Below are positions 1 through 8,785 of a stretch of DNA of 64,000 nucleotides, piece after piece. Origin of the DNA: Chloroflexi bacterium UBA4733. GTDB taxonomy: Bacteria; Chloroflexota; UBA4733. Position 1 is the first letter of the stretch, and every line of letters begins with the position of its first letter. A model generated the notes under the pieces. That model saw only the letters and a program-made list of their open reading frames with translations, ran no database searches and was not told the origin of the DNA. Made by a program: the position numbers and the translations under genes. The DNA is taken from positions 1 through 64,000 of the forward strand of contig DHIZ01000107.1 in NCBI GenBank assembly GCA_002404055.1, read 5' to 3'.

Positions 1-23
1 ACCAAATACCTACCCCAGAAAGG

Positions 24-41
24 GTAGGGGCCTGCCCCTAC
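24..41. repeat. short perfect palindrome
   Basis: GTAGGGGC, two bases, then GCCCCTAC. The same GTAGGGGC core appears at 604-611 and in the long inverted repeat at 8674-8768, so this is probably a degenerate member of that dispersed intergenic family. Confidence 0.6.
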
Positions 42-127
42 AAAGTCGCTTGCCAAACCATGCGCCACGGCTACCTCTGGCTTGCTCGCCCCTTTCCATG
101 GCATGCTACAGGCACGAAGGAGGACAG

Positions 128-607
128 ATGCCGGGGTGGCGGGATTGGGATACTGACGATTCGGCTGAGCGCAGCCGGGAACGGCGGCGCGACATCGACC
201 GACGGCGCGCACAGGCACCGGTGCGGGTGCCGGCGGAAAACGTCTATGCCTTGCTGGAGCGCGTGAGCCGGCGCGAGAGCGTCGCGGCACGCGGTGACAC
301 GCGCCAGTGCGCCCTCTGCGGGCGGCCGTTGCGGCCCGATACCCTGACGATCGACCACACCCTCGCCCGCGCGCTCGGCGGCGCCGACAGCCCCGACAAC
401 CTCCAGGCGACCTGCGTGCGCTGCAACAACCTCAAGAGCCGCCTGGAAGGCGCCGTCCAGACCCAACGCGAACGCGGGCTGACCGTGGCCGAGGTTGCCG
501 ACGACGTGCTGGCGGCGATTCCAAACGCTGAGGAGCGCCAGCGTTTCGCCAATCACCCATCAGTGCGCGGGCTACTGGACGCGCTCCGCCCACCGCCAGG
601 TTTGTAG
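128..607 (+). CDS. HNH endonuclease domain protein
   Basis: A 159-residue protein with a C-terminal HNH nuclease fold. Visible motifs are a zinc-type CALC pair (C61, C64), the catalytic DH at 76-77, N91, and CVRCN (C96, C99) followed by K103, in the usual HNH order. The N-terminal 40 residues are Arg-rich and could bind DNA. The start was chosen at ATG 128 because GAAGGAGG lies just upstream; an upstream in-frame ATG at 50 lacks such a site. Proteins of this size are often stand-alone HNH nucleases of unknown role. No phage or restriction partner is adjacent, so the biological role is open. Confidence 0.8.
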   Translation: MPGWRDWDTDDSAERSRERRRDIDRRRAQAPVRVPAENVYALLERVSRRESVAARGDTRQCALCGRPLRPDTLTIDHTLARALGGADSPDNLQATCVRCNNLKSRLEGAVQTQRERGLTVAEVADDVLAAIPNAEERQRFANHPSVRGLLDALRPPPGL

Positions 608-640
608 GGGCGGGTACCCTCCGGGTGCTTGTGCCTGCCC
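603..640. repeat. dispersed intergenic repeat fragment
   Basis: This stretch between two convergent genes begins GTAGGGGCGGGTACC and ends in a TGCCTGCCC-type tail. It resembles one arm of the repeat at 8674-8768. It probably lies in the shared 3' region of both genes. Confidence 0.45.
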
Positions 641-646
641 GGCTTG

Positions 647-1606
647 CTAGATCGGTCGGAGGTTGGCTTCGATCTCCGCCCGGCGCGGCTCCAGGAACGG
701 CGGCAAGGCCAACCGCTCGCCCAGGTGGGCCGGGTCTTCGTCGATGGCAAAGCCCGGCCCATCGGTGGCGATCTCAAACAGCACGCCGCCCGGTTCGCGG
801 AAGTAGATCGAGCGGAAGTAGTAGCGATCGATCACCGGCGTCACGCCGATGCCGACGCCGGCCAGCCGTTGCTGCCAGGCAGCGTGTTCCGCATCGTTGG
901 GAGTGCGAAAGGCCACATGATGCACGCCGCCGGCGCCGACCATGCGGTGAGCGGGCAGGTCCGGCCGCTCCACCAGCCGCACCTCGGCGCCGGGTCCGCC
1001 GGGACCAACCGCGTAGGTGGCGGCCCGATGCCCACCATCGTCATATTCGCCCACCTGACGGAAGCCCAGCACATCGGTGAGCAGCATAGCCGTCGGTAGC
1101 ATGTTCTTGATGGTGAGCGTGACGCCCTCCAGACCGCGGATGGCGCTGTCCACCGGCACGGGGCTGTGCTCCCAGGGAACACCCGGCGCCACGCCCGTTG
1201 CATCGGCGGCGCTGTCATCAATCAGTTCCAACTGTTGACCCTCGGGGTCGCTGAAAGCCAGGATCGCCCGGCCGGCGCGCTCGTTGACCGTGCCATGGGC
1301 AACAGCCACCTGCTCGAAGCGCTGGACCCACCACTCCAACGCCGCGCGGCCAGGCACACGGAAGGCCGTCGCGGCCACTGCGCCGGCGCCAGGCTTGTGC
1401 TTCCCAGCGAACGCCCAGTCGAAGAAGGTCATCTCCGTGCCGGCATGGCCAATGCTGTCGCCATAGAAGAGGTGGTAGGCCGAGACATCGTCCTGATTGA
1501 CGGTCTTCTTCACCAGGCGCATACCGAGGACGTTGGTATAGAAGGCGACGTTATGTGCCGCCTTACTCGTCACCGCCGTGACGTGATGAAGGCCACCAAG
1601 TTGCAT
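647..1606 (-). CDS. VOC-family ring-cleaving dioxygenase (MhqO/MhqA-like)
   Basis: A 319-residue protein made of two VOC (glyoxalase/extradiol dioxygenase) modules. The first module opens with GGLHHVTAVTS and ends with a metal-type Glu in DPEGQQLELID. The second contains GGVHHVAF and FREPGGVLFEIATD, which carry the His and Glu metal ligands. Length and architecture match the family annotated as ring-cleaving dioxygenase, which acts on hydroquinone- or catechol-like aromatics. The substrate cannot be read from sequence. The gene is monocistronic and convergent with the HNH gene. Confidence 0.85.
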   Translation of the reverse strand: MQLGGLHHVTAVTSKAAHNVAFYTNVLGMRLVKKTVNQDDVSAYHLFYGDSIGHAGTEMTFFDWAFAGKHKPGAGAVAATAFRVPGRAALEWWVQRFEQVAVAHGTVNERAGRAILAFSDPEGQQLELIDDSAADATGVAPGVPWEHSPVPVDSAIRGLEGVTLTIKNMLPTAMLLTDVLGFRQVGEYDDGGHRAATYAVGPGGPGAEVRLVERPDLPAHRMVGAGGVHHVAFRTPNDAEHAAWQQRLAGVGIGVTPVIDRYYFRSIYFREPGGVLFEIATDGPGFAIDEDPAHLGERLALPPFLEPRRAEIEANLRPI

Positions 1607-1628
1607 GTGATTTCTCCTTGAAATAATC

Positions 1629-1732
1629 CCGGCGACTGAAGTCGCGGGCTATACATGCGAAGTCCGCCTGCGCGGACTACCGTAGCCGCCGAAGGGCGGC
1701 TTCGCTGTCTGTAGCCGCGACTTTAGTCGCCG
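1629..1732. repeat. REP-like palindromic element, copy 1
   Basis: The outer arms are CGGCGACTGAAGTCGCGG and its near reverse complement ending in GACTTTAGTCGCCG. Between them are two hairpins, AGTCCGC-CTGC-GCGGACT and GCCGCC-GAA-GGGCGGC. The same architecture recurs at 17951, 23261, 24731 and 38173, always between genes. It sits just upstream of the dioxygenase start and ahead of the pilin gene. Confidence 0.85.
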
Positions 1733-1894
1733 AGACCACCTCGCCAATTACCGGCAATAGTACTGGTGACGCATAGGAACACTTGTGGATATCGCCGCCC
1801 GCTATTACACTGTATTGTAGTGCTGTACCAAAGCAGGTGGTTGTGTTGATCACCTTTTGGCACACCACTCCCTAGAAGGGAAAGAAAGGAACCC

Positions 1895-2065
1895 ATGGAA
1901 AAGTTGCTGGCTCTCTGGATCAACATCCAAAATCGCGAACGTGGTCAGGGTCTGGTTGAATACGCACTCATCATCGCCTTAGTCGCTATCCTGCTCGTCG
2001 CCGCTTTGGGTATTCTCCAGGGTCGCCTGTCTACCGTCTTCTCCAACATCAGCGGCAGCCTGTAG
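1895..2065 (+). CDS. Flp/Fap-type pilin subunit
   Basis: A small 56-residue protein starting at ATG 1895 behind the purine-rich AAAGAAAGGAACCC. The sequence runs MEKLLALWINIQNRERGQGL, then VEYALIIALVAILLVAALGI and a short polar tail. This is the class III (Flp) prepilin pattern: a prepilin-peptidase-type G/QGLVEYALI site followed by one hydrophobic helix. In known systems the tad genes secrete and assemble it into adhesive pili. No tad genes are in this window, so the assembly machinery must be elsewhere. A strong terminator-like hairpin follows at 2085. Confidence 0.9.
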   Translation: MEKLLALWINIQNRERGQGLVEYALIIALVAILLVAALGILQGRLSTVFSNISGSL

Positions 2066-2084
2066 AACCCAGGTCTCCGCAAGC

Positions 2085-2115
2085 AAGGCCGGTACGCACG
2101 GTGCGTACCGGCCTT
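2085..2115 (+). terminator. stem-loop terminator after the pilin gene
   Basis: AAGGCCGGTACGCAC and GTGCGTACCGGCCTT are perfect complements separated by one base, giving a very stable hairpin 20 bp after the pilin stop. There is no strong U tract, as is common in high-GC genomes. Confidence 0.7.
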
Positions 2116-2128
2116 CGCCGTTAACCTG

Positions 2129-2293
2129 GGGGACCTCACCCGGCACTGCGGCCGGGTGCCCTCTGGGCGCCTCTCCTGGACGGAGAGGGTAGGGACGCCA
2201 ACTTTCGGGCAATGACGTGCAATGACCAGCCACTCCTCCGTACCCTCTCCGCCTAGGAGAGGGTGCGAGCCTCAGCGAGCGGGTGAGGTCCCC
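2129..2293. repeat. long inverted repeat between convergent genes
   Basis: GGGGACCTCACCC at 2129-2141 is exactly complementary to 2281-2293. Inside are further CCCTCTCC / GGAGAGGG pairs. The element lies directly against the stop codon of the solute-binding protein gene and probably serves as a bidirectional 3' structure. Confidence 0.65.
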
Positions 2294-3883
2294 TTACGAC
2301 GTCTTCAACGCGGCGTTTGCCTTCTGATCGGCGGCGGCGAGGGCGTCCTTCGCGTTCGCGGTGCCGGCGATCACCTGCTGGAGCATCGAGAGCAGGATGT
2401 CGCGTACCTGTTGCCAGGCTGCGACCTTGGGTTCGCCTCTGTTGCCGGCCGACTGCAAGCCGTTGATGGCAACAGCGTTGCGCGGATTCTCTTTGATGAA
2501 GGTCGTGTAGTCGGCGCTCTGGGTGGCTGACTTGCGCAGTGGCATGTAGCCGGTACCGAGCGCCCACTTTGCCGTCTGCGGACCGGCGCTGAAGTACTTC
2601 ATGAACTCCCAGGCGCCACGTTGCGCCTCAGCGCTCGTCTTGAACAGGGTAACGTTGCCGCCGTAGAGGTCGGAGGACGGCGTCTGGCCGGCCTGGCCAA
2701 TCGGCGGCATCTCCGCCGTCCAGTTGATGTTGACGTTGGCCTTGGTCAGCGCCGAGAGAATGTAGGAACGGGCGGAACTGGAGTCCTGATAGAAGGCGGT
2801 CTTCTGCTGCTCAAAGTCTGTCTCCGACTGGAAGCCCGTCGGCGCCTGGACCTTCTTGGCCTGGACCAGGGTCGTCAGCAGCGCCAGGGAGGCCTGCGCT
2901 TCCGGCGTGTTGATCATCAACTTCTGGCCGTCGGCGCTAATCAAGTCGGCACCGCGGCTGAAGATCCAGGTGGCAAAGCGGGATGCATCAGCGCCAAATT
3001 CCCAGCCCCACACGCCGCCGGCGCCGACCTTCATCGCCTGCTGCTGGAACTCGTCCCAGGTGACGGGCGGCTTGGCAAAGCCGGCCTTCTGCAGGAGGTC
3101 GGCGTTGTACCACATCAACTCCAGGCTCTTGGCGAAGGGGAAGGTCAGGAACTTGTTGCCGAACTGCGGAAACTTGCCCAACTCCAGGAAAGCCGGGAAG
3201 AAGTCAGCCTTGTCGGCAGCGGATAGGCCATACTGGGCGCTGTTAACGTAATCATCCCAGGGTACGACCAGGTTGCTGCTGTAGTAGTCCGCCACCTGAT
3301 TCTCGTAGGCGACCGAGAGGGGCACCGGCTGACCGGCGTTGATCGAGGCGAGGTTGGCCTTGTACAGGTCGTCGTAGCTGCCCTTGTACTCGGGCACGAT
3401 GGTGTAGTTGGGCTGGCCGGCGTTGTAGGCGAGGACCATCTGGTTGAGCAACAGGGCGTTGGGGCCGGATTGCGTGTGCCAGAAGGTGACCTTGGTTCCG
3501 CGCAGCGTCACCGGAACCGCCGTTGGCACCGGGGTGGGGGCCTTGGCTGCCGCTGCTGACGTCGCAGCCGCCGTGCTGCTGGTGGCAGCCGATGTTGCTA
3601 CCGACGCCGCGTTCGCCGCCGTGGTACTGGCGGCGGCGCTGGTAGTAGCGGCGGCGCTAGTGGTAGCGGCAGCCGTGCTGGCGGCACTGCTGGTAGCGGC
3701 CGCGCTGGTGACGGCCGCGCTCGTCGCCGCCGCGCTGCTGGTGACCGCTGCTGCCGTGCCGGCTACACTGCCGGCACTCGTCGTCACCGCCGTTGCCGCC
3801 GCGCCGCCACAGGCGGCCAGCGACAACCCGGCCAGCGCTCCGGATGCCAGGATGAGAAAACTCCGACGCGAAGATTTTTTCAA
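2294..3883 (-). CDS. ABC sugar-type solute-binding lipoprotein (family 1)
   Basis: A 529-residue extracellular receptor. The N-terminus has a twin-arginine motif (SRRSFL) and a lipobox ending LAAC with the lipidated Cys at 25. Residues about 26-115 are an extreme Ala/Ser/Thr linker. The binding domain begins near VTFWHTQSG and has family 1 features such as MWYNADLLQKAG and PPVTWDEF. It most resembles glycerol-3-phosphate or sugar receptors of the UgpB/MalE group. It is the last gene of an operon with two permeases just upstream, the only receptor here that has its own permeases. No ATPase gene is adjacent. Confidence 0.93.
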   Translation of the reverse strand: MKKSSRRSFLILASGALAGLSLAACGGAAATAVTTSAGSVAGTAAAVTSSAAATSAAVTSAAATSSAASTAAATTSAAATTSAAASTTAANAASVATSAATSSTAAATSAAAAKAPTPVPTAVPVTLRGTKVTFWHTQSGPNALLLNQMVLAYNAGQPNYTIVPEYKGSYDDLYKANLASINAGQPVPLSVAYENQVADYYSSNLVVPWDDYVNSAQYGLSAADKADFFPAFLELGKFPQFGNKFLTFPFAKSLELMWYNADLLQKAGFAKPPVTWDEFQQQAMKVGAGGVWGWEFGADASRFATWIFSRGADLISADGQKLMINTPEAQASLALLTTLVQAKKVQAPTGFQSETDFEQQKTAFYQDSSSARSYILSALTKANVNINWTAEMPPIGQAGQTPSSDLYGGNVTLFKTSAEAQRGAWEFMKYFSAGPQTAKWALGTGYMPLRKSATQSADYTTFIKENPRNAVAINGLQSAGNRGEPKVAAWQQVRDILLSMLQQVIAGTANAKDALAAADQKANAALKTS

Positions 3884-3983
3884 CGATTTCCTCTCTTCTC
3901 TAGACTGTGCCGGCGGCGCTCCAACCGCCTCCGGTACACGCTCCCCAGTGCTGTCACGGGAACGCCCGCCTCGCTGCGAGCGC

Positions 3984-4883
3984 TCACCCTTTCAACCCAG
4001 ACCGCGCAATTCCGTCGATGAACTGCCGCTGGGCAACCAGGAACAAAACGAGAATCGGCGCGATCGTAAAGGCTGCCGCTGCCATCAACTGGTTGATCTG
4101 CGTCCCGTTCTCCGTGATGAAGAAGGATAACCCCACCTGCAGCGGTCGCATCGAGTCGCTGCTGGTGACGATCAACGGCCACAGTAACGAGTTCCAGCTC
4201 TCCAGGAAGTTGAACAATGCCATCGTCAGAATGCCGGCTATCGAGAGTGGCGCCACCACGCGATAGAGGTAGCCGGCGTGCCCCAGCCCGTCCAACTGTG
4301 CAGCTTCCCACAGCTCGTTGGGCAAGGAGGAGATGAACTGGCGCAACAGGAAAATGCCGAAGACGCTGGCCAGCCAGGGCACGATCAGCGCCTGGTAGGT
4401 GTTGTACCAGTGGAAGGACTTGATGATCACGAAGTCGGGCACCAGCATCGCCTCAAAGGGTACCATGAGCGTCGCCAGCAAGCAGATAAAGATAACATTG
4501 CGACCAAAGAATTGCATCTTAGCGAAGGTGTAGCCGGCCAGCAACGACGTCAGCAAGGAGCCCGATGTGGTGGCGACAGCCAGGAAGACCGTGTTCACGA
4601 AGTAACGAGGGAACCCGCCGGGCCAGGAACCGGGCAGGTTCCAGGCATCGGCGTAGTTGCTGAAATGCCAGACCGCCGGCAGGATGGTCGGCGGATAGGC
4701 CAGCGCCTCGAACTGCGTCTTGAAGGAGGTCAGCACCATCCAGATGAAGGGCAGCGCCACCAGGAAGCCGGCCAGGGTCAATGCCAGGTAGAGCGGCAGT
4801 ATCCGCCACCAGCGGCGGCTGTGTTGCGTTGTACTGCCGACTCGTGTCGCCGGCATGAGCCGCGCCTGCGTTGTACTAGCCAC
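3984..4883 (-). CDS. ABC sugar permease, MalG/UgpE-like
   Basis: An inner-membrane transporter subunit of about 299 residues with six predicted hydrophobic helices. The cytoplasmic EAA loop reads ELWEAAQLDGLGHAG, the contact site for the ATPase. I chose GTG 4883, which overlaps the upstream permease by 8 bp and has GAGGG before it; a longer reading to 4991 would lie deep inside the upstream gene. ATG 4856 is an alternative. It pairs with the gene at 4876-5880 to form the transmembrane channel for the receptor at 2294-3883. Confidence 0.9.
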   Translation of the reverse strand: MASTTQARLMPATRVGSTTQHSRRWWRILPLYLALTLAGFLVALPFIWMVLTSFKTQFEALAYPPTILPAVWHFSNYADAWNLPGSWPGGFPRYFVNTVFLAVATTSGSLLTSLLAGYTFAKMQFFGRNVIFICLLATLMVPFEAMLVPDFVIIKSFHWYNTYQALIVPWLASVFGIFLLRQFISSLPNELWEAAQLDGLGHAGYLYRVVAPLSIAGILTMALFNFLESWNSLLWPLIVTSSDSMRPLQVGLSFFITENGTQINQLMAAAAFTIAPILVLFLVAQRQFIDGIARSGLKG

Positions 4884-5880
4884 TGGCAGCCCTCGCACCA
4901 CGTCCGACGACGCGGAACTGCACAAGGGTGAGACCCAGAATGATGGCGAACAGAATGAACGCCAGCGAGGAGGCGTAGCCCAGGTGCCCATAGCGGAATG
5001 CCTGGTTGTATACCAGGAGGGCCACCGTCGTCGTGGTACCGGCTGGCCCGCCGCCCGTCATGATGTAAATCTGGTTGAACGCCTTGAAGCTGCCGATGAC
5101 GGAGATCACCAGGATGAAGAAGGTGGTGGGCAGCAACAATGGCCACGTCAGGAAGCGCAGCACCTGCCATTCGCCGGCGCCGTCCAGGCGCGCCGCCTCG
5201 TACAACTCCCTGGGTATGGACGTCAGTCCCGCCAGAAACACCACAGTGTCGAAGCCCTGGCTGTACCAGACAGACATGACCGCGATACAGAATAGCGCCA
5301 GACTCGGCCCGCTCGCCCAACCGGGTGGAACAATGCCGAACGGTTGCAAGGCCAACTGGAACAGGCCGCGCGGCTCGTTGAGCCACTGCGGCGAGGGCTG
5401 GCCCGCCCACGTCCAGAAGGCGCTGATCACGCCGTCAGGCCGGAAGATCACCCGCCAGACCGCGGCGGCTGCCACCGTCGAGGTCACGTAGGGGATGAAG
5501 AAGAGCGTGCGGAAGACGCTGACGCCGCGCAGGTTCCGGCTCAACAGCAGCGCGGCGAACAAGGAGAGGACGATACTGACCGGCACGGTCAGGACGGCGT
5601 ACCAGATCGTCGTGACCAGCGCCTGATGAAAGTCGGCGTCTTGCAGGATCACCGAATAGTTGGTCAGGGCAAGGAAGGCGCCGCGTATGACCTTCCAGTT
5701 GAACAGACTGATGTAGAAGGCAAACCCGACAGCAAAGAAGTGAAAAATGGCGATGATCACGATGGCGGGGAGCAAAAAGAGATAGGCGAGCGCCGTGGTC
5801 CGCCAGTAGCGACGCCGCCCGGCCGGTGAACCCGGGCGGCGTGCCGGCACCGTCGGCGTCAGGACGGGAGCTATCGCCAT
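4876..5880 (-). CDS. ABC sugar permease, MalF/UgpA-like
   Basis: The partner permease, about 334 residues. The hydrophobic segment LAYLFLLPAIVIIAIFHFF is the first membrane helix, and the EAA loop is ELYEAARLDGAGEW. Start ATG 5880 has AGAGG upstream; an in-frame extension to 5985 lacks a ribosome site. It is the first gene of the three-gene operon permease, permease, receptor. A good promoter lies 180 bp upstream, at 6059-6088. The ATPase is probably a shared MsmX/UgpC-type protein encoded elsewhere. Confidence 0.9.
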   Translation of the reverse strand: MAIAPVLTPTVPARRPGSPAGRRRYWRTTALAYLFLLPAIVIIAIFHFFAVGFAFYISLFNWKVIRGAFLALTNYSVILQDADFHQALVTTIWYAVLTVPVSIVLSLFAALLLSRNLRGVSVFRTLFFIPYVTSTVAAAAVWRVIFRPDGVISAFWTWAGQPSPQWLNEPRGLFQLALQPFGIVPPGWASGPSLALFCIAVMSVWYSQGFDTVVFLAGLTSIPRELYEAARLDGAGEWQVLRFLTWPLLLPTTFFILVISVIGSFKAFNQIYIMTGGGPAGTTTTVALLVYNQAFRYGHLGYASSLAFILFAIILGLTLVQFRVVGRGARAASG

Positions 5881-6058
5881 CGAGTCGTAACCTCTGGCAT
5901 CGCACCTGGCAAGGCCGCGCCCTTCCCATACAACGCCAGTATAAGCTGCCTGACGCCACGCGGTCAACGCTGCGTATTCCCTCACCTAGAATGCTACCGA
6001 GCCCCGGGTGTCCCCCACGGGCGCTGCCGATTTGACGCCCAATGCACCGAGCGCTAGC

Positions 6059-6088
6059 ATCGTAGCAAGGATGTGGTATCGATGTCAA
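6059..6088 (-). promoter_or_regulatory. sigma70-type promoter of the permease operon with operator-like sequence
   Basis: On the minus strand TTGACA (6088-6083), an 18-base spacer and TACGAT (6064-6059). The sequence after the -35 is TCGATACCA, giving TTGACATCGATACCA, which also occurs at 35553. It overlaps the 5' region of the divergent CehA-type gene, so one regulator could control both. Confidence 0.6.
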
Positions 6089-6108
6089 TCAGGATAGGAT
6101 GCACGACG

Positions 6109-8616
6109 ATGGACATTTCGGACTATGCGCCACTCGATCTTGGTCAACACGGTAATGCCGGCCCGGAGGTGTTGCCCTCGCCCAGCAGCCCTGCACTCGG
6201 CCTGCAACAGTTTCACGGGTTGCCCTTTCAGATCGGAGCAGCGGATGGCAGTGGACAACCGTTCCTGGTGCTCGGCGGCGAGGAGCGCACCCCCCGCCGT
6301 GTTCCGGTCGGTCGGCAGGCGCGGCATCTTATCTTTGCCCATCGCCAGCTCGACTCGCAACTCCTGCAAGGCGGCCCGGTGGGGGAACTGGTCGCCGAGT
6401 ACGTGATCTGCTATGCGGACGGCACGGAGGAGCGCCTGGCGATCCGCGAACGCCTGGAGATCGCCGTGGTGCCCAGCGAGTGGGGCCATTGGCCGCTGCT
6501 GGCGCTGCCGGACGGCGCGGACCGCCTGCAGCCGCGCTACGCAGGCCAGTGGTCCCAGGCCGGCCAGCGCCAGACGGAGGGTATGCAGGGCAACGCGCGG
6601 AACTACTACCTCTGGCCCTGGTCCAATCCCCAGCCTGATCGTTCGATCGATGCCATCACCATTGTTCCGGCCGGCCCGCGCTTCCTGCTCGCTGCGATCA
6701 CCCTGAGTTCGCTGGAGGAGGACCCGTTCGTGCGGACGGGTCTGCGCGCGGTGCGGATCACACTCCCCCAGGCCGACGACGCTGAGAAGCCCTTCAATGT
6801 GACGGCGGAGGTCGATCGCGGCGTGGCGACCTACCCGTATCCGCTGCCGGCGGAACCCGCGGCGGGATTCTTGCAGGATCCCATGCGCGGCTGGGGCGAG
6901 CGGCCCAACCGGGGCAGCAGCCCGGCCTACGTGGAGATCGCCGCCTCGCCCTCGGCGACGGTCACGATCAGCGCCGCCGGGGAGGCTTTGGGCAGCGTAC
7001 ACTGGAGCGCGCTGGAGGAGCACGGCACCCTGGAACCGACCGCCCGGCTGCGCGTGGAACTAATCGATCCTGGCCGCAACTGGGTACGCACGACCGTCGT
7101 GGACGACGCCACCGGGCAACCGCTGCCCTGCCGCATCCACTTTCGCTCGCCGCAAGGCGTGCCCTACGCCCCGCATGGCCACCACGCCCATGTGAACTCC
7201 AACAACGGGACCTGGCACATCGACGTTGGCGGTGATGTTCGGCTGGGCCAGATCAGCTATGCCTACATCGACGGCCGCTGCGAGGGCTGGCTGCCGCGCG
7301 GCGAGGTGCTCGTGGATGTGGCGCGCGGCTTCGAGTACGAGCCGCTGCGCACCAGCGTGACCATCGCGCCCGGCCAGCAGGTGCTCCAGCTCCGCCTGAA
7401 GCGCTGGATCGACATGAACGCCCGCGGCTACTACAGCGGTGACACCCACGTCCATTTCCTCTCCACGCAGGGCGGCGCTTTTGAAGCGCGCGGCGAAGAC
7501 CTCAACGTGGTCAACCTGCTGCTATCGCAATGGGGCAGCCTCTTCACCAATACTGAAGAGTTCACGGGAGCGCCGCACCACTCGCCGGACGGTCGCACCA
7601 TCGTCTACGCGACCCAGGAGAACCGCCAGCACATGCTCGGCCACCTGACCTTGCTGGGTTTGAAAGAGCACGTCATGCCCTGGTGTACCGGCGGGCTGAG
7701 CGAGGCGGAGCTTGGCAGCACCCTGGAGACCACCATGTCCGCCTGGGCCGATGCCTGCCACGCCCAGGGCGGCACCGTCATCCTCCCCCACCTGCCCACG
7801 CCCAACGGCGAGCCGGCCGCGCTAATCGCCACCGGTCGCGCCGATGCCGTGGAGATGCTGCGCCACGGCATGTACATGCACCAGGAATACTATCGCTACC
7901 TCAACGCCGGCTATCGCCTGCCCCTCGTCGGCGGCACCGACAAGATGACCAGCGACGTACCGGTCGGCCTCTACCGCACCTACGTCCGCATCCCGGCCGG
8001 CGAGGCCTTCACCTACGATAACTGGTGCCGGCGCCTGCGCCAGGGGCGCACCTTCCTCAGCGGTGGTCCCATCCTGCACTTCCGGGTCGACGGCCAGGAG
8101 GTGGGCGACACGCTCACCCTCCCCGGCAATGGCGGCACCGTGGAAATTGAGGCCTGGGCGGAGTCCACCCTGCCGATCCATAGCCTGCAGATCATCCAAC
8201 AGGGACGCGTCGTCGCCGCGACGGAGCAGGCGGGAGGTGTCCGGCGCCTGGAACTCCGCCAGAAGCTGCACATCGACCACCATACCTGGCTGGCAGCGCG
8301 CTGCGGTGGACCCGGCTACGCCACGGCGATTCCCCACTTTGACACGTGGCAGCGCGGCATCATGGCGCACACCTCGCCGGTCTACATCGCCGTGGGAGAA
8401 CCCTGGCAGATGTTCGATGCCGGGACGGCCACCTATATGTTGACGCTGCTGGATGGCACCCTCAGTTACATCCGCCAGCGCAGCCCGCAGTATCCCCCCG
8501 GCGCCGTCACCCACCCCCACGGCGACGATGACCACCTGGCCTTCCTGGAAAGACCCTTTCAGGAGGCAATCCAGGCGATCCACCGTCGCATGCACGAGCG
8601 CGGCATCGCGCATTGA
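6109..8616 (+). CDS. CehA/McbA-type PHP metallohydrolase, large
   Basis: A protein of about 835 residues. The C-terminal half carries a PHP-type metal site: GDTHVHF near residue 446, then ENRQHMLGHLTLLG, VILPHLPTPNG and GGTDKMTSD. The N-terminal 430 residues form beta-rich domains I do not recognise. CehA and McbA hydrolyse carbaryl, but most relatives have unknown substrates and sit beside sugar transporters, as here. ATG 6109 was chosen because the paralogue at 53455 starts at the same aligned point (MD...APxDL); GTG 6073 and ATG 6082 are alternatives. No signal peptide is seen, suggesting a cytoplasmic enzyme. It is divergent from the permease operon. Confidence 0.85.
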   Translation: MDISDYAPLDLGQHGNAGPEVLPSPSSPALGLQQFHGLPFQIGAADGSGQPFLVLGGEERTPRRVPVGRQARHLIFAHRQLDSQLLQGGPVGELVAEYVICYADGTEERLAIRERLEIAVVPSEWGHWPLLALPDGADRLQPRYAGQWSQAGQRQTEGMQGNARNYYLWPWSNPQPDRSIDAITIVPAGPRFLLAAITLSSLEEDPFVRTGLRAVRITLPQADDAEKPFNVTAEVDRGVATYPYPLPAEPAAGFLQDPMRGWGERPNRGSSPAYVEIAASPSATVTISAAGEALGSVHWSALEEHGTLEPTARLRVELIDPGRNWVRTTVVDDATGQPLPCRIHFRSPQGVPYAPHGHHAHVNSNNGTWHIDVGGDVRLGQISYAYIDGRCEGWLPRGEVLVDVARGFEYEPLRTSVTIAPGQQVLQLRLKRWIDMNARGYYSGDTHVHFLSTQGGAFEARGEDLNVVNLLLSQWGSLFTNTEEFTGAPHHSPDGRTIVYATQENRQHMLGHLTLLGLKEHVMPWCTGGLSEAELGSTLETTMSAWADACHAQGGTVILPHLPTPNGEPAALIATGRADAVEMLRHGMYMHQEYYRYLNAGYRLPLVGGTDKMTSDVPVGLYRTYVRIPAGEAFTYDNWCRRLRQGRTFLSGGPILHFRVDGQEVGDTLTLPGNGGTVEIEAWAESTLPIHSLQIIQQGRVVAATEQAGGVRRLELRQKLHIDHHTWLAARCGGPGYATAIPHFDTWQRGIMAHTSPVYIAVGEPWQMFDAGTATYMLTLLDGTLSYIRQRSPQYPPGAVTHPHGDDDHLAFLERPFQEAIQAIHRRMHERGIAH

Positions 8617-8673
8617 CGGCCGATGGGCCATACCGGCGATAGCGTCAGGCGTGATGCAGAGCCGTACACCCGT

Positions 8674-8768
8674 GTAGGGGCAGGTCCCCGTGCCTGCCCT
8701 TTTACCGGATGCAAACAACGATCGCTTGCCGCAAGGCGAGCAGGGCAGGCACGGGGACCTGCCCCTAC
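8674..8768. repeat. 26-bp perfect inverted repeat
   Basis: 8674-8699 (GTAGGGGCAGGTCCCC...) is exactly complementary to 8743-8768, with a 43-base spacer. It lies between convergent genes and shares its GTAGGGGC end with repeats at 24 and 603. It could form a strong cruciform or bidirectional terminator. Confidence 0.8.
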
Positions 8769-8785
8769 GGCGCGATACCCGCCGC

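Noticed and set aside
3444..4130. A plus-strand Ala/Val-rich frame
   Set aside because: It is the antisense of the Ala/Ser/Thr linker in the solute-binding protein gene; the composition is explained by the repeat codons.
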